A stretch of DNA of 64,000 nucleotides, from positions 4,092,001 through 4,156,000 of the forward strand of contig OZ245773.1 of the NCBI GenBank assembly GCA_965227645.1. The letters are read 5' to 3'. Positions within the stretch are counted from its first letter, which is position 1. Every line of letters begins with the position of its first letter. Shown piece after piece: positions 45,534 through 54,218 of the stretch. The stretch is from Flavimaribacter sp024343425. GTDB lineage: Bacteria > Pseudomonadota > Alphaproteobacteria > Rhizobiales > Rhizobiaceae. Under the pieces are notes generated by a model. That model was not told where the DNA came from, did not search any database, and saw only the letters and a list, made by a program, of their open reading frames with translations. Made by a program: the position numbers and the translations under genes.

Positions 45534-45764
45534 ATGGCGGCAACGGCGCGGCTACGATCCGACGATTGCCTGTTCGCGCCTGCGCAAGTGGAAGGCGGAG
45601 AAATCACCTTCACCGGAACTCTGCCCAGCTATCCAACGGGCGGCCAGGTCATCCACCCTGCAATCGCGGGCATCGGCGCCAAGCGGCAGAGTGTGGACAA
45701 GGGTTATTTAGCTCCCATGCGCGTGTCAAATCGTGCTCTGACTACGACAGGTGGCAGGATTTAG
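45534..45764 (+). CDS. Short unrecognised ORF next to IS630
   Basis: A 76-codon frame starting ATG-GCG-GCA 24 bp after the CoA-transferase stop, with AAAGG upstream. The product (MAATARLRSDDCLFAPAQVE...) is not recognised. Its TAG falls exactly at the IS630 insertion point, but because the base after the target TA is also G, the frame would stop there even without the element. It may be a remnant of a longer gene or spurious. Confidence 0.25.
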   Translation: MAATARLRSDDCLFAPAQVEGGEITFTGTLPSYPTGGQVIHPAIAGIGAKRQSVDKGYLAPMRVSNRALTTTGGRI

Positions 45765-45855
45765 AGCAATTCTGCCCTTGACTGAATCAATTGGGATTCC
45801 CTTTTGCGGATGTTTGTGATTCAAGATGCTGGCTGGGACAGGAGGCCAGCATCTG

Positions 45856-46804
45856 ATGACACGACCTCTTTCTATGGATCTTCGCGAGCGGGTTGTTGCG
45901 GCGGTTGCGGCGGGCGAAAGCTGCCGTGCAGTTGCGACCCGATTTGGCGTTGCTGTTTCGTCCGTCGTCAAATGGTCGCAACGCTATCGCGCGACCGGCT
46001 CGGTTGCACCTGGCAAGATGGGCGGACATCGCAAGCACATTCTGGAGCCGCACCGGGCCTTTATCGTAGAGGCTATCAACCAGACGCCACATCTGACACT
46101 GCATGGGTTGAAGGCGCAACTGGCGGCCCGCGGAGTGACAGTATCGCACGATACAGTGTGGCGGTTCCTGCGCCGGGAAGGATTTCGGTTCAAAAAAAAC
46201 TCTATTCGCTCTTGAGCAGGCGCGCGCCGATATCGCACGACGACGACAACGATGGCGCTCCTTCCAGGCCAACCTCGATCCACGTCAGTTGGTCTTTATC
46301 GATGAAACCTGGATCAAGACGAATATGACCCCCTTGCGCGGCTGGGCAGACAAAGGCAAACGACTGCGCAGCTTTGCACCGCACGGTCACTGGCGTACGA
46401 TGACCTTCCTTGGAGCACTGCGATGTGATGGTCTTGCCGCTCCCTGCGTCTTCGACGGGCCGATCAACGGCCAAAGTTTCCGCGCCTATGTGGAACAGAT
46501 CCTGCTGCCGACGCTGAAACCCGGCGATATCGTCATTATGGACAACCTTGGCTCCCACAAGGCCGCAATCATTCGGCAATTGATCAAAGCGGCAGGAGCT
46601 CGGCTCTGGTTTCTCCCACCCTATTCACCCGATCTCAATCCCATCGAGCAGGCCTTCGCAAAGATCAAGCACTGGATGAGAATGGCCCAAAAGCGCACCA
46701 TCGAGGAGACATGGAGGCACATCGGGAGTCTTATCCACACCATTACTCCCAATGAATGCGCAAACTATCTCAACAATGCAGGATATGCTTCCGTGAAAAC
46801 CTGA
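45856..46804 (+). CDS. IS630 family transposase (frameshifted at A8)
   Basis: Two frames make one transposase of about 315 residues. Frame 1 (45856-46215) starts MTRPLSMDLRERVVAAV and contains the helix-turn-helix (C-R-A-V-A-T-R-F-G-V-A-V-S-S-V-V-K-W), ending soon after the eight-A run. Frame 2 continues T-L-F-A-L-E-Q-A-R-A-D-I-A-R and holds the DDE catalytic site: VFIDETW, IVIMDNLGSHK and PYSPDLNPIEQAF. Going from K-K to T-L needs loss of one A, so slippage during transcription or translation is probably used, as known in this family. Confidence 0.85.
46192..46199 (+). other. A8 slippery run in IS630 transposase
   Basis: Eight consecutive A residues at the junction between the two transposase frames. 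With seven A the reading frame would be continuous (F-K-K-T-L-F-A-L). Such runs promote polymerase slippage, and in IS630-type elements a frameshift at this place is common. Confidence 0.7.
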
Positions 46805-46813
46805 AACGCTCTA

Positions 46814-47352
46814 GGGCGCTAAGCGAATATGACAAAGAAAAGCACAGCGGCTCCTGGACCCAAATCGAACCACCTGGCTCCACAAACAATGACCTGTACG
46901 CATATAGGGCTTCAAACCGAGTCTTGTATTTATGGACGAAGCAGCAGTTAAGAACAGAACAGGGCTCAACTGCGCAGAATTTGTTTAACAGTTGCCGCAA
47001 GTTGGCGTTTGATCATGTTTCGATTTGCAATTTTCTGCAAGTTGCAGCCCACCAGCCTCAGCAATCTTAAGTGATTGTTTTTATTGCCATTTATTTGAGA
47101 AATTGCGGAAATTTTACTGGTGCTGCCGGAGAGATTTGAACTCTCGACCTCTCCCTTACCAAGGGAGTGCAGAATCCGCATACCAATAAAAATCAACTAG
47201 TTAGTAAACGAATGATGACAGATACTTCACGAAATGTTCCGTTGTTTCTGTCAGGTTTCTGTCATGATCGCATTGTGACAACTGCCAGAATTCCTCACTC
47301 TTGCAAAGGCGAGCGGCTCAGACCGAAGGAAAGAGATTTCTCAGAATGAATT
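46814..47352. other. Gene-free segment between IS630 and the mevalonate locus
   Basis: A 539-bp stretch without a supportable gene. It is lower in G+C than the flanks and contains the tRNA-Thr fragment described separately. No integrase, inverted repeats or promoters were recognised beyond that. Confidence 0.5.
47118..47170 (-). tRNA. 3' fragment of tRNA-Thr(GGT), probable integration-site copy
   Basis: On the minus strand the anticodon stem-loop CTCCC-TTGGTAA-GGGAG (anticodon GGT at plus 47158-47160) is followed by a variable loop and the T-arm GAGAG-TTCAAAT-CTCTC. The acceptor 3' strand CGGCAGC-A-CCA ends at 47118. The 5' half (acceptor GCTGCCG and D-arm) is absent upstream. A CCA-ending 3' tRNA half is what site-specific integrases leave at one end of an island. 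It cannot act as a tRNA. Confidence 0.75.
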
Positions 47353-48852
47353 TTAGTGAACCGCCGCATAGATGATCTTTTCCTCTGTCGCCTCATCGGT
47401 GTCCAATTCCTCCACAATGCGTCCCTGGCGCGCCACGAGAATGCGATCGGAGAGGTTGAGCACCTCCGGCAAATAAGATGAAATCACTACGACAGCTGCG
47501 CCGGCATCGGCCAAGTCCTCGATGATCTTGTGGATTTCGGCGATCGCCCCCACATCCACACCACGTGTTGGCTCATCGAAAATGACGATGGAGGGCGCCT
47601 GGATCAGAGACTTGGCTATCACCACCTTCTGCTGATTCCCGCCCGACAGTTCAACCACTTTAGAATTTTCATTGATCGCCCGAATGTTTAAAGCCTTCGT
47701 CCATTCAGCAGCCTTACTTTTCGCCTCGGACATGGAGGTGAGGAAAACGGGATTCTCGCCCTGTATAAGCTTGCCGAGATAGATATTCTGCGCAATGCCC
47801 ATCGTTTCGAAGAGGCCGTCATACTTGCGATCCTCGGTTATATAGGCAATGCCCTTGTTGACCGCCTGCCGCGGGACGCGGAACCGCACCGGTTCGCCAT
47901 GAACCCGCACGCGCCCGCCGTGGAAGAAGTCCCGTTTCAGGACGCCTGCCGCGATCTTCATCATCTCTGTCCGCCCTGCCCCGACAAGCCCGAACAGGCC
48001 TGTCACCTGCCCGGAAAATACCGACAATGTCGCACTGCGCACGGCCTTTCCCATGGAAACGTTTTCGAGGCTCAGAACCTTCTCACCGGGCGGGCGGCTC
48101 TTGCGCAGCGTCTTACCCACGCCGTAAAGTTCACGTGTCAGTTGACGGCCGACCATGGCCTGGACGATCGTTTCGCGACTGAAATTCTTCGTGCGGTCCG
48201 TAACGATCAGTTCCCCGTCGCGCAACACACTGATCCGGTCGGCATGGCCGAGTGCTTCTTCCAGCGCATGTGAAATGAAGAAAACGGACGCTCCATCGGT
48301 CTTCAGCCGGTCCAGCAGGACAAAGAAATGCTCCTTTTCTTCCGGCGTGAGCGTTGCGGTCGGCTCGTCGAAAATGAAGATCCTGGCATTGTGGTGAACG
48401 GCGCGGGCAATCTCCACCATCTGCTTTTTCGCCGCACCCAAAGTCGATACCAGGGCGGTCGGCTCGACATGGAAATTGAGGCGCTGCAGATGCTGCTGCG
48501 CTCGGATATTGATCCCGCGAAGCCGGTTGAAAAAGCCCTCATCTCCGAGGAAGATGTTCTGGGCAACGTTCATCGAGGGAACCAGATTGGTTTCCTGATA
48601 GACCATTGCCACCCCTTCGGCCATGGCTTGCGCAGGGCTCTCGAAGCGTATCGGCTTACCATCCAGCAGCAATTCCCCGGAAGTGAGAGGATAGAGGCCG
48701 GCAAGTAGCTTCGTCAGGGTTGATTTGCCGGCGCCGTTTTCGCCGAGCAGCGCATGTACCTCGCCTTTCTGTAGCGTGATATTCACATCGCGCACGGCCG
48801 GGTTGCCGCGAAATTCCTTGGTGGCATTGCGAAATTCTACAACCGGCGTCAT
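47353..48852 (-). CDS. Ribose-type ABC ATPase (tandem), mevalonate locus
   Basis: A 499-residue RbsA-like protein with two ATPase domains. The N-half has Walker A GENGAGKST, TLGAAKKQMVEIARAV and FIFDEPTATLTPEE. The C-half has G-L-V-G-A-G-R-T-E-M, LSGGNQQKVVIAKSL and IFDEPTRGVDVG. It is the last gene of the six-gene minus-strand unit beginning with mvaA. The start overlaps the preceding propeller gene in an ATGA. It should energise the importer formed by the permeases at 49967 and 53145. Confidence 0.9.
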   Translation of the reverse strand: MTPVVEFRNATKEFRGNPAVRDVNITLQKGEVHALLGENGAGKSTLTKLLAGLYPLTSGELLLDGKPIRFESPAQAMAEGVAMVYQETNLVPSMNVAQNIFLGDEGFFNRLRGINIRAQQHLQRLNFHVEPTALVSTLGAAKKQMVEIARAVHHNARIFIFDEPTATLTPEEKEHFFVLLDRLKTDGASVFFISHALEEALGHADRISVLRDGELIVTDRTKNFSRETIVQAMVGRQLTRELYGVGKTLRKSRPPGEKVLSLENVSMGKAVRSATLSVFSGQVTGLFGLVGAGRTEMMKIAAGVLKRDFFHGGRVRVHGEPVRFRVPRQAVNKGIAYITEDRKYDGLFETMGIAQNIYLGKLIQGENPVFLTSMSEAKSKAAEWTKALNIRAINENSKVVELSGGNQQKVVIAKSLIQAPSIVIFDEPTRGVDVGAIAEIHKIIEDLADAGAAVVVISSYLPEVLNLSDRILVARQGRIVEELDTDEATEEKIIYAAVH

Positions 48853-49967
48853 GACTGAAACTCACTCGCAGCGCTTCCTGCAGAATTGCCGGTAAACAGG
48901 ACCAGCTTCCCGGCGCCGCGCGCGACCGCAAAAACGCCGTCTTTTGTTTCACAAATGCCGGTCATCCCGTGCAAGGCGCCATCCGCCCGGCTGTGCAGGC
49001 TCTCGACGGGACGCATGTTTTCATCGCAACGGACAACCAGGCCATAGGAGGACGATGGCGCCCAGGGTTTCAGAATGCCCATTTGGCGGACAGCCCCCTG
49101 CTGCAGCGGATGGTCGTATCTGGTCGAAGCGCTCAGGGAGGGGCCGACCCATTCTTCCGGATCTACTGTTTGAAGCATTTCGTTCCTGAATCCGTCTTCC
49201 CGCAGGACGAACTCGAACAGTTGCCGCCGCGGCGCGAACAACGTCAGCCAGTAACCGCCGTCCAGCGCTGGAGAAAGCCGTGACGGATAGGCCGGCAGAT
49301 CCTCCAGCAGAACAGCTCTCTTTCCACTAGCCGTATCGATGGCAACGATACTGTGGCGCCAGCTCTCAGCAACGATAAGCCTGCCGTCGGCAAGGGCCGC
49401 TACGCCATATGGAAAGGCCAGGTCCTCCGCAACGATAACGGTCGATCCGGTATCGAGGTCTAGCAGGCAGAGGCAGCCGGATCGTCCCTTTTCCATCAGA
49501 TCGCGTTTCCATTCGCTTGCGGTATTGCGGCGCGATCCTATGCAGATTGCCAGCCGGCCGTCGGCCGCCTGCGTTGCAGCCGTCATGCATGCCGACAATT
49601 CGGCAGCGAACTCGATCAACCTGAAATCGCCCGGCAAACCAAGGTAGACGCCCTGTCCCGTGACGCCCACCGCATATCGTCCGTCGTCAAGGACCGCAAG
49701 AAAGCCGATCGTGCCTTGGAATGTGCTGACCGTCTCGACGTCGCCCCCGCCGGAGGGCACGGGAAACGCCACAAGACTGCTGCCTGCACTGAGGACAAGC
49801 CCCGAAGCCACCGGCGCCACGTCATCGAGACCGGCCACATTCAGAATACAAGGAGAATCCTCGAGGCGGTTGTTCGGCTTGAGAACGCCGTCCATCGCCG
49901 GGACGCTGATACCGGCGTCGCGGCGCGGAAGCATGTTTGCAATCCAGGACGAAAGACCTGACATCAT
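48849..49967 (-). CDS. SMP-30/strictosidine-synthase-like propeller, probably non-catalytic
   Basis: A 372-residue beta-propeller related to the C-terminal part of the preceding gene product: LAFPYGVAALADGRLIVAESW matches LIFPNGITMCRDGQ-LLFAETW, and LPAYPSRLSPALDGGYWLTL matches LPGYPDNINRGSNGTYWVAL (each quoted in part). The asparagine of F-P-N-G and the aspartate of Y-P-D-N, which bind the catalytic metal in this superfamily, are Tyr and Ser here, so it is probably inactive. It begins at ATG 49967 in a TGATG overlap. A subunit or sensor role is inferred. Confidence 0.75.
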   Translation of the reverse strand: MMSGLSSWIANMLPRRDAGISVPAMDGVLKPNNRLEDSPCILNVAGLDDVAPVASGLVLSAGSSLVAFPVPSGGGDVETVSTFQGTIGFLAVLDDGRYAVGVTGQGVYLGLPGDFRLIEFAAELSACMTAATQAADGRLAICIGSRRNTASEWKRDLMEKGRSGCLCLLDLDTGSTVIVAEDLAFPYGVAALADGRLIVAESWRHSIVAIDTASGKRAVLLEDLPAYPSRLSPALDGGYWLTLFAPRRQLFEFVLREDGFRNEMLQTVDPEEWVGPSLSASTRYDHPLQQGAVRQMGILKPWAPSSSYGLVVRCDENMRPVESLHSRADGALHGMTGICETKDGVFAVARGAGKLVLFTGNSAGSAASEFQS

Positions 49968-52078
49968 CACGCGCCCCAATAGTCCTGGTGAATCGTCCAG
50001 TCCGGATCGGCGTTATCGACGCGGACACGTCCGATGCGATTGTTCGAAACGCCGCCGAGATAAAGCCAGCCCCTGTGTTCGCAGGTCGACGTGATGGAGG
50101 GGTGGTTTTCACCGGCCTTATCCCAGTAGCTGCCGATGATGTGACCCACTTCGGAAACCTGTAACACGCAACCGCGGTTGATATTGGGAAACATCCATTC
50201 ATCCGATGCGATGCGTTTCGCCATGCGCCGTCGGAACGCCGGCTTGCGCATCGCAAGATCGAAGGTCTTCGTCCGCATGCCCAGAAGCGCGACCCAATAT
50301 GTGCCGTTGGACCCCCGGTTGATGTTGTCCGGATAGCCCGGCAGGTTGTCCATGAAGATTTCCACCCGGCCCTTGTTCGGCCCGTCGAACCAGTAACGGC
50401 TGATCCTGCAGGCCCAGGTTTCCGCAAACAGCAACGACTGTCCATCCCGGCACATCGTGATGCCGTTCGGGAAGATCAGGTTGCGCAACACAGTGCGGGT
50501 CGTGCCGGTGCGTGGATTGTAACAGATCAGCCTGCCGTTGCCGCGCCCCTCGAGAGCGTCGACGGCCCATTCGGACATGTCGTAGCGTATCGTCGCTTCG
50601 CTGAAGAAGACCCGCCCGTCAGGCGCGATATCGAGGTCGTCCGGCAGGCGCAGTCGTGAATCGTCGATGATCGACAATAAACTTCTGTTTGTCTCGTCAG
50701 TGACCTTCTCGACCGCGCCTTGCGGCGTCACCCGGTAGACGCCCATTCCACCGACACAGGTTAACAGGTCTCCTTCAGCCGAAAAGGCCAGACCCAGCGG
50801 ATGGCCGCCGATCCGGGCAAAAACCTCGTGGCGCTCGAAGTCCGGACCGAAGAAGCGCACGATATTGCCGTGCCGGGTGCCGGTATAGAGATTTCCGTCA
50901 CGATCCAGGATGACATCCTCCGGTCCCTCGACCGCCCCGAGACCGATGAGATCGACATCGCCCAGTTTGTCGTTGACCGCCAGATAGGCGTCGTCGCCCG
51001 GATTAGGGCGCTCCTGCAATGGCAGATAGGTCGGCGAGACGTAGACCTTGCTCAGAATCTTGCCGCGGTTCTTGATCCATTTCCTGTCGAACAGCACCGC
51101 CGCCACCAGAACGAGGCCCAGGATCAACTGATTGACCGACCCCGGCATGGACAGCCGGATCAGGCTGTTCGACAGGATGAGGACAAGCACCGTACCGATG
51201 ATGGCGTTGCCGGCCGAACCGCGACCGCCACCAAGCGACACGCCCCCCAGAACAACTGCGGTCAATACGGTGATTTCGAGCCCGATCCCCGTATCGGCGC
51301 CCGTGCTGCCAAGGCGGGCCGAAAACAGGAAGGCGGCCGTCGCCGTCAGAAGACCGGAGACGACATAGGCCATGCAGACCGTGAACTTGACGTTGATCCC
51401 GGCGTTGTAGGCGGATCGCCGGGCGCCGCCCACAGCCCGCAGCCGCCAGCCCGGGCGAAGTCGCGAAAGCCCGATATGCAGGACAATCGCGATCACTGCG
51501 AAAATCAGGAAAGAAACCGGCACGCCGAAGAAGTCGCCGAAACCGATCAGGTCCCACAACGCCGACGTCGGAAAGCTGCCGACGATGGCGCTGGCGAGCC
51601 GCGGAAAGATGATATCGTAGAGCGCCCTGAAAATGACGAGTGTGACGAGCGTCGTAATGAACGCCCGGAGGCGAAGATACCCGATGAGCACTCCATTGAG
51701 CAGCCCGCACAGGAGTCCGGCCGCAAGCGTAGCCGCAAGAGAAACGCCGATCGGCAGGCCGGCCACATTCATGCAGGTAAGCGCCGTCAGCACGCACAGT
51801 GCGAACATGGAACCCACTGACAGGTCTATGCCGCCAGACAGGATCACGACGGTCATCGCAAGCGCGATTAGTCCCATTTCCGAGACCTGGCGGCCGAGGT
51901 CGGCCATATTCCCGGCTGAAAGATAGCCGGGAATAAGGATTGTCATGATGATCACAGTGACCGCCAGAGCCAGGGCGGGAATGACGTTGTCGATCCAGCT
52001 CTTGGTCAGCAACTCTCCCAGCAGCCGGTCGGGTATGAGCCGGTAGCGAAGGGTAAGCAGTTCGTCTTTGGCGGCCAT
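49967..52078 (-). CDS. ABC permease fused to SMP-30/strictosidine-synthase-like propeller
   Basis: A single 703-residue frame. Residues about 1-335 form an RbsC-type permease (VILSGGIDLSVGSMFAL, GVLIGYLRLRAFITTLVTL, GGVSLGGGRGS, ending VAAVLFDRKW). After a linker, residues about 375-703 form a six-bladed propeller with V-E-G-P-E-D-V, LPDDLDIAPDG, LIFPNGITMCRDG and LPGYPDNINRG. These match the metal-site Glu, Asn, Asn and Asp regions of SMP-30/paraoxonase-like lactonases. The RbsC C-terminus is normally cytoplasmic, so the propeller should face the cytoplasm. With mvaA and mvaB nearby, a mevalonolactone lactonase coupled to import is proposed. Confidence 0.85.
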   Translation of the reverse strand: MAAKDELLTLRYRLIPDRLLGELLTKSWIDNVIPALALAVTVIIMTILIPGYLSAGNMADLGRQVSEMGLIALAMTVVILSGGIDLSVGSMFALCVLTALTCMNVAGLPIGVSLAATLAAGLLCGLLNGVLIGYLRLRAFITTLVTLVIFRALYDIIFPRLASAIVGSFPTSALWDLIGFGDFFGVPVSFLIFAVIAIVLHIGLSRLRPGWRLRAVGGARRSAYNAGINVKFTVCMAYVVSGLLTATAAFLFSARLGSTGADTGIGLEITVLTAVVLGGVSLGGGRGSAGNAIIGTVLVLILSNSLIRLSMPGSVNQLILGLVLVAAVLFDRKWIKNRGKILSKVYVSPTYLPLQERPNPGDDAYLAVNDKLGDVDLIGLGAVEGPEDVILDRDGNLYTGTRHGNIVRFFGPDFERHEVFARIGGHPLGLAFSAEGDLLTCVGGMGVYRVTPQGAVEKVTDETNRSLLSIIDDSRLRLPDDLDIAPDGRVFFSEATIRYDMSEWAVDALEGRGNGRLICYNPRTGTTRTVLRNLIFPNGITMCRDGQSLLFAETWACRISRYWFDGPNKGRVEIFMDNLPGYPDNINRGSNGTYWVALLGMRTKTFDLAMRKPAFRRRMAKRIASDEWMFPNINRGCVLQVSEVGHIIGSYWDKAGENHPSITSTCEHRGWLYLGGVSNNRIGRVRVDNADPDWTIHQDYWGA

Positions 52079-52091
52079 CGGTGACGAATGC

Positions 52092-53108
52092 CTAACGGAT
52101 CTCGTCGAGCGTCCAGCAATTGCGCTGGTTCACATTGTCTTTGGTGATCTGCGTCAGCGGATTGAAATACAGCGCCTTGTTTTCGCCGGCCTTCGTCTCC
52201 GAGAGCAGGAGGCGTGCTATTTCAGCGTTCAGTATGTCGCCCTGCAGCGGTACGTTGTAACTGATGTAGAGATCGAACATGCCGTTCTCGACATTCTCGC
52301 AGCCGACGCGATTGCCGCCGCCGCTGGTGACCAGGAAGACCTGATCCCCCTTGCCGGCCTGCTCGATTGCCGAAGCCGTACCGGTGTCCTGGTTGTCCCA
52401 GATGCCGATAGCGCCGCAGAGATCAGGATGCTGCTGAAGGACGGTTTCCATGATCGAGCGGGCCTTTTCCGGATTGTATTCCGTCGCCTGCTGGGAAACG
52501 ACCTCGATTTCCGGATGCTGGTCGAGGACCTTGTAGATGCCGTCGAGCTGGAATACGTCAGATGCGGCGGTCGGCACGCCGGTATCGATGGCGACCTTGT
52601 TGGAAGATCCCTTGCCTTCGCCGCAGCGTTCGACGACGGCTTCAGCCGCTTGCTTGCCGATCTCCGTCCAGTCGGCTCCGACATATGAATCGGTCTGCGT
52701 GTTCGATTCCAGATTGATCTGTACGACCTTGATGCCTTTGGCCTGGGCTTGGGCCAACAGCCGGGCATAGGACTGGATGTCCGGATTATGGGCTACGATG
52801 AGATCGGGCGCCTCGCCGATGAGCGACTGCAGCGCACGCGTTCCCGCATCGGTGCTCCAGGCCGGATCCCGGATCTGGAAATCGTAATTGAGCCGGTCAG
52901 CCTGCGCTCGCATACGGGCGGCCCAGCCCTCTGTCAGATCGAAGCCCATGGAAAGAGGAAGGAATACAACTTTCTTGCCTTCGAGCGTTCCGTGAAACGA
53001 CGTGCTGCGCGGGTTTTCCAGACCCTTGTTCTGCGCGAGAGTGGCCGTCGCGGTTACCGTAGCGACCAGTGCCGCCATGGTTGTTATTCCCAAATGTCCC
53101 AATTTCAT
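52092..53108 (-). CDS. Sugar-type periplasmic binding protein, mevalonate locus
   Basis: A 338-residue periplasmic receptor of the ribose-binding/LacI fold with a Sec signal peptide (about 1-26, ending TATLAQ). Body motifs include VVFLPLSMGFDLTEGW, PDLIVAHNPDIQSYARLL and G-A-I-G-I-W-D-N-Q-D-T-G. A C-terminal cysteine pair (G-C-E-N, N-C-W-T) may form a disulfide. It comes after the permease and before the permease-propeller fusion in the mvaA unit. The ligand is inferred to be mevalonate or its lactone from the neighbouring enzymes only. Confidence 0.87.
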   Translation of the reverse strand: MKLGHLGITTMAALVATVTATATLAQNKGLENPRSTSFHGTLEGKKVVFLPLSMGFDLTEGWAARMRAQADRLNYDFQIRDPAWSTDAGTRALQSLIGEAPDLIVAHNPDIQSYARLLAQAQAKGIKVVQINLESNTQTDSYVGADWTEIGKQAAEAVVERCGEGKGSSNKVAIDTGVPTAASDVFQLDGIYKVLDQHPEIEVVSQQATEYNPEKARSIMETVLQQHPDLCGAIGIWDNQDTGTASAIEQAGKGDQVFLVTSGGGNRVGCENVENGMFDLYISYNVPLQGDILNAEIARLLLSETKAGENKALYFNPLTQITKDNVNQRNCWTLDEIR

Positions 53109-53144
53109 TCCAGATCCTCCCTTGGTTGTGACTGGATTGGTTTC

Positions 53145-54218
53145 TCAGAGGTCACCCTGCTGAGATGTCTGCTCGTCTCGCGGATTGATGAGCGAGTCGA
53201 TTACAATGGCCAGCAGTAGAACCACGCCCTTGACGAGGTTCTGGATGGTGTAGTCAATGTTCAGGATCGTCATGCCGTTCAGCAGGATGCCGACGAAGAT
53301 CGTTCCGAGAATCACGTTTCTGACTTTGCCGTGGCCGCCGCTAAGTCCGATGCCGCCAAGCACGACCACCAGCAGAATGTCGTAGATCATCGTCGAATTA
53401 AATAGCCGTGCATTGATGGCCGAGGTCGACGAGGCGAGGATAAGCCCGGCCCCATAGGCAACGATGGCGCTGACCGCGTAGTGGGCGACGATCATGGGCC
53501 TTACAGGTACGCCGGTTATCCGCGACGCCTCCGGATTGTTACCCATTGCGTAGGTTAACCAACCGAAGCGGGTTCGACTGAGTATAAGATGCACGACAAC
53601 ACAAAGCACGCCGAAGGTAACGACTGTGACCGGAATGCCGAAGATCTGCGCCCGGCCGAAAAAGGAAAACCATTCGTATCCCGGCGGAACATTCTGCATT
53701 TCGAGCTTGAAGAAAAATGTGCGGCCGAGACCGTAAATGATCGAACCGGCCGCTAGCGTGGCAAAAATCGGCGGCACCTCGCCAAAGGCAATCAGAATCC
53801 CGATCGCCATCCCGGTCGCTAGAGCAAACAGGCCGCCGACAACCAGGGCCAGTTCCAGGTCTAAACCGCCGCGGGTCAGCACGAAGGCCCACGCCACCGA
53901 CACGACCATCGTCGCGATCATCGAGACGTCTATTCCGCGCCCGATGACAACGATCGCCATGCCCAGCGCCAGAATGCCCAAGATCGACACGCTACGCACC
54001 AGAGCGAGGAGATTCCCGGGACTTAGGAAAGACGGCAGGAAGAGCGAAAAGCCGAAAAACGCAAGTACGGCAAGCATCAGCACGATGCCTTCCTGGCTCT
54101 TCGCCAGATTGGCGAAGAGCCAGGCGCCGTCGCGATTGGCATTGGCGGTGCTCACCTCAATCGCCTCCCCGGCCGGAAAGTTCTGCGAGGATTTCTCGGG
54201 CACGATCGACCCTGACAT
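53145..54218 (-). CDS. Ribose-type ABC permease, mevalonate locus
   Basis: An RbsC-type permease of 357 residues with motifs LGMAIVVIGRGIDVSMIA and GGIGLSGGHGKVRNVILGT. The first 40 residues are a long hydrophilic N-terminal tail before the first helix (IVLMLAVLAFFGFSLFL). ATG 54218 lies inside the end of mvaA (61-bp overlap); a TTG at 54233 is also open. It most likely forms a heterodimer with the permease-propeller fusion. Confidence 0.87.
   Translation of the reverse strand: MSGSIVPEKSSQNFPAGEAIEVSTANANRDGAWLFANLAKSQEGIVLMLAVLAFFGFSLFLPSFLSPGNLLALVRSVSILGILALGMAIVVIGRGIDVSMIATMVVSVAWAFVLTRGGLDLELALVVGGLFALATGMAIGILIAFGEVPPIFATLAAGSIIYGLGRTFFFKLEMQNVPPGYEWFSFFGRAQIFGIPVTVVTFGVLCVVVHLILSRTRFGWLTYAMGNNPEASRITGVPVRPMIVAHYAVSAIVAYGAGLILASSTSAINARLFNSTMIYDILLVVVLGGIGLSGGHGKVRNVILGTIFVGILLNGMTILNIDYTIQNLVKGVVLLLAIVIDSLINPRDEQTSQQGDL

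Larger units (their letters stand above)
45764..46811 (+). mobile_element. IS630-family insertion sequence
   Basis: A 1,048-bp element flanked by the TA duplication typical of IS630/Tc1-mariner (45762-45763 and 46812-46813). Imperfect terminal inverted repeats begin GAGCAATTCTG on the left and GAGCGTTTCAG on the right (complement). It carries a transposase in two frames joined at an eight-A run. It appears full-length. Confidence 0.85.

Noticed and set aside
46756..47070. 104-codon ORF after the IS630 element
   Set aside because: It starts inside the transposase gene in another frame and shows no motif or ribosome site.
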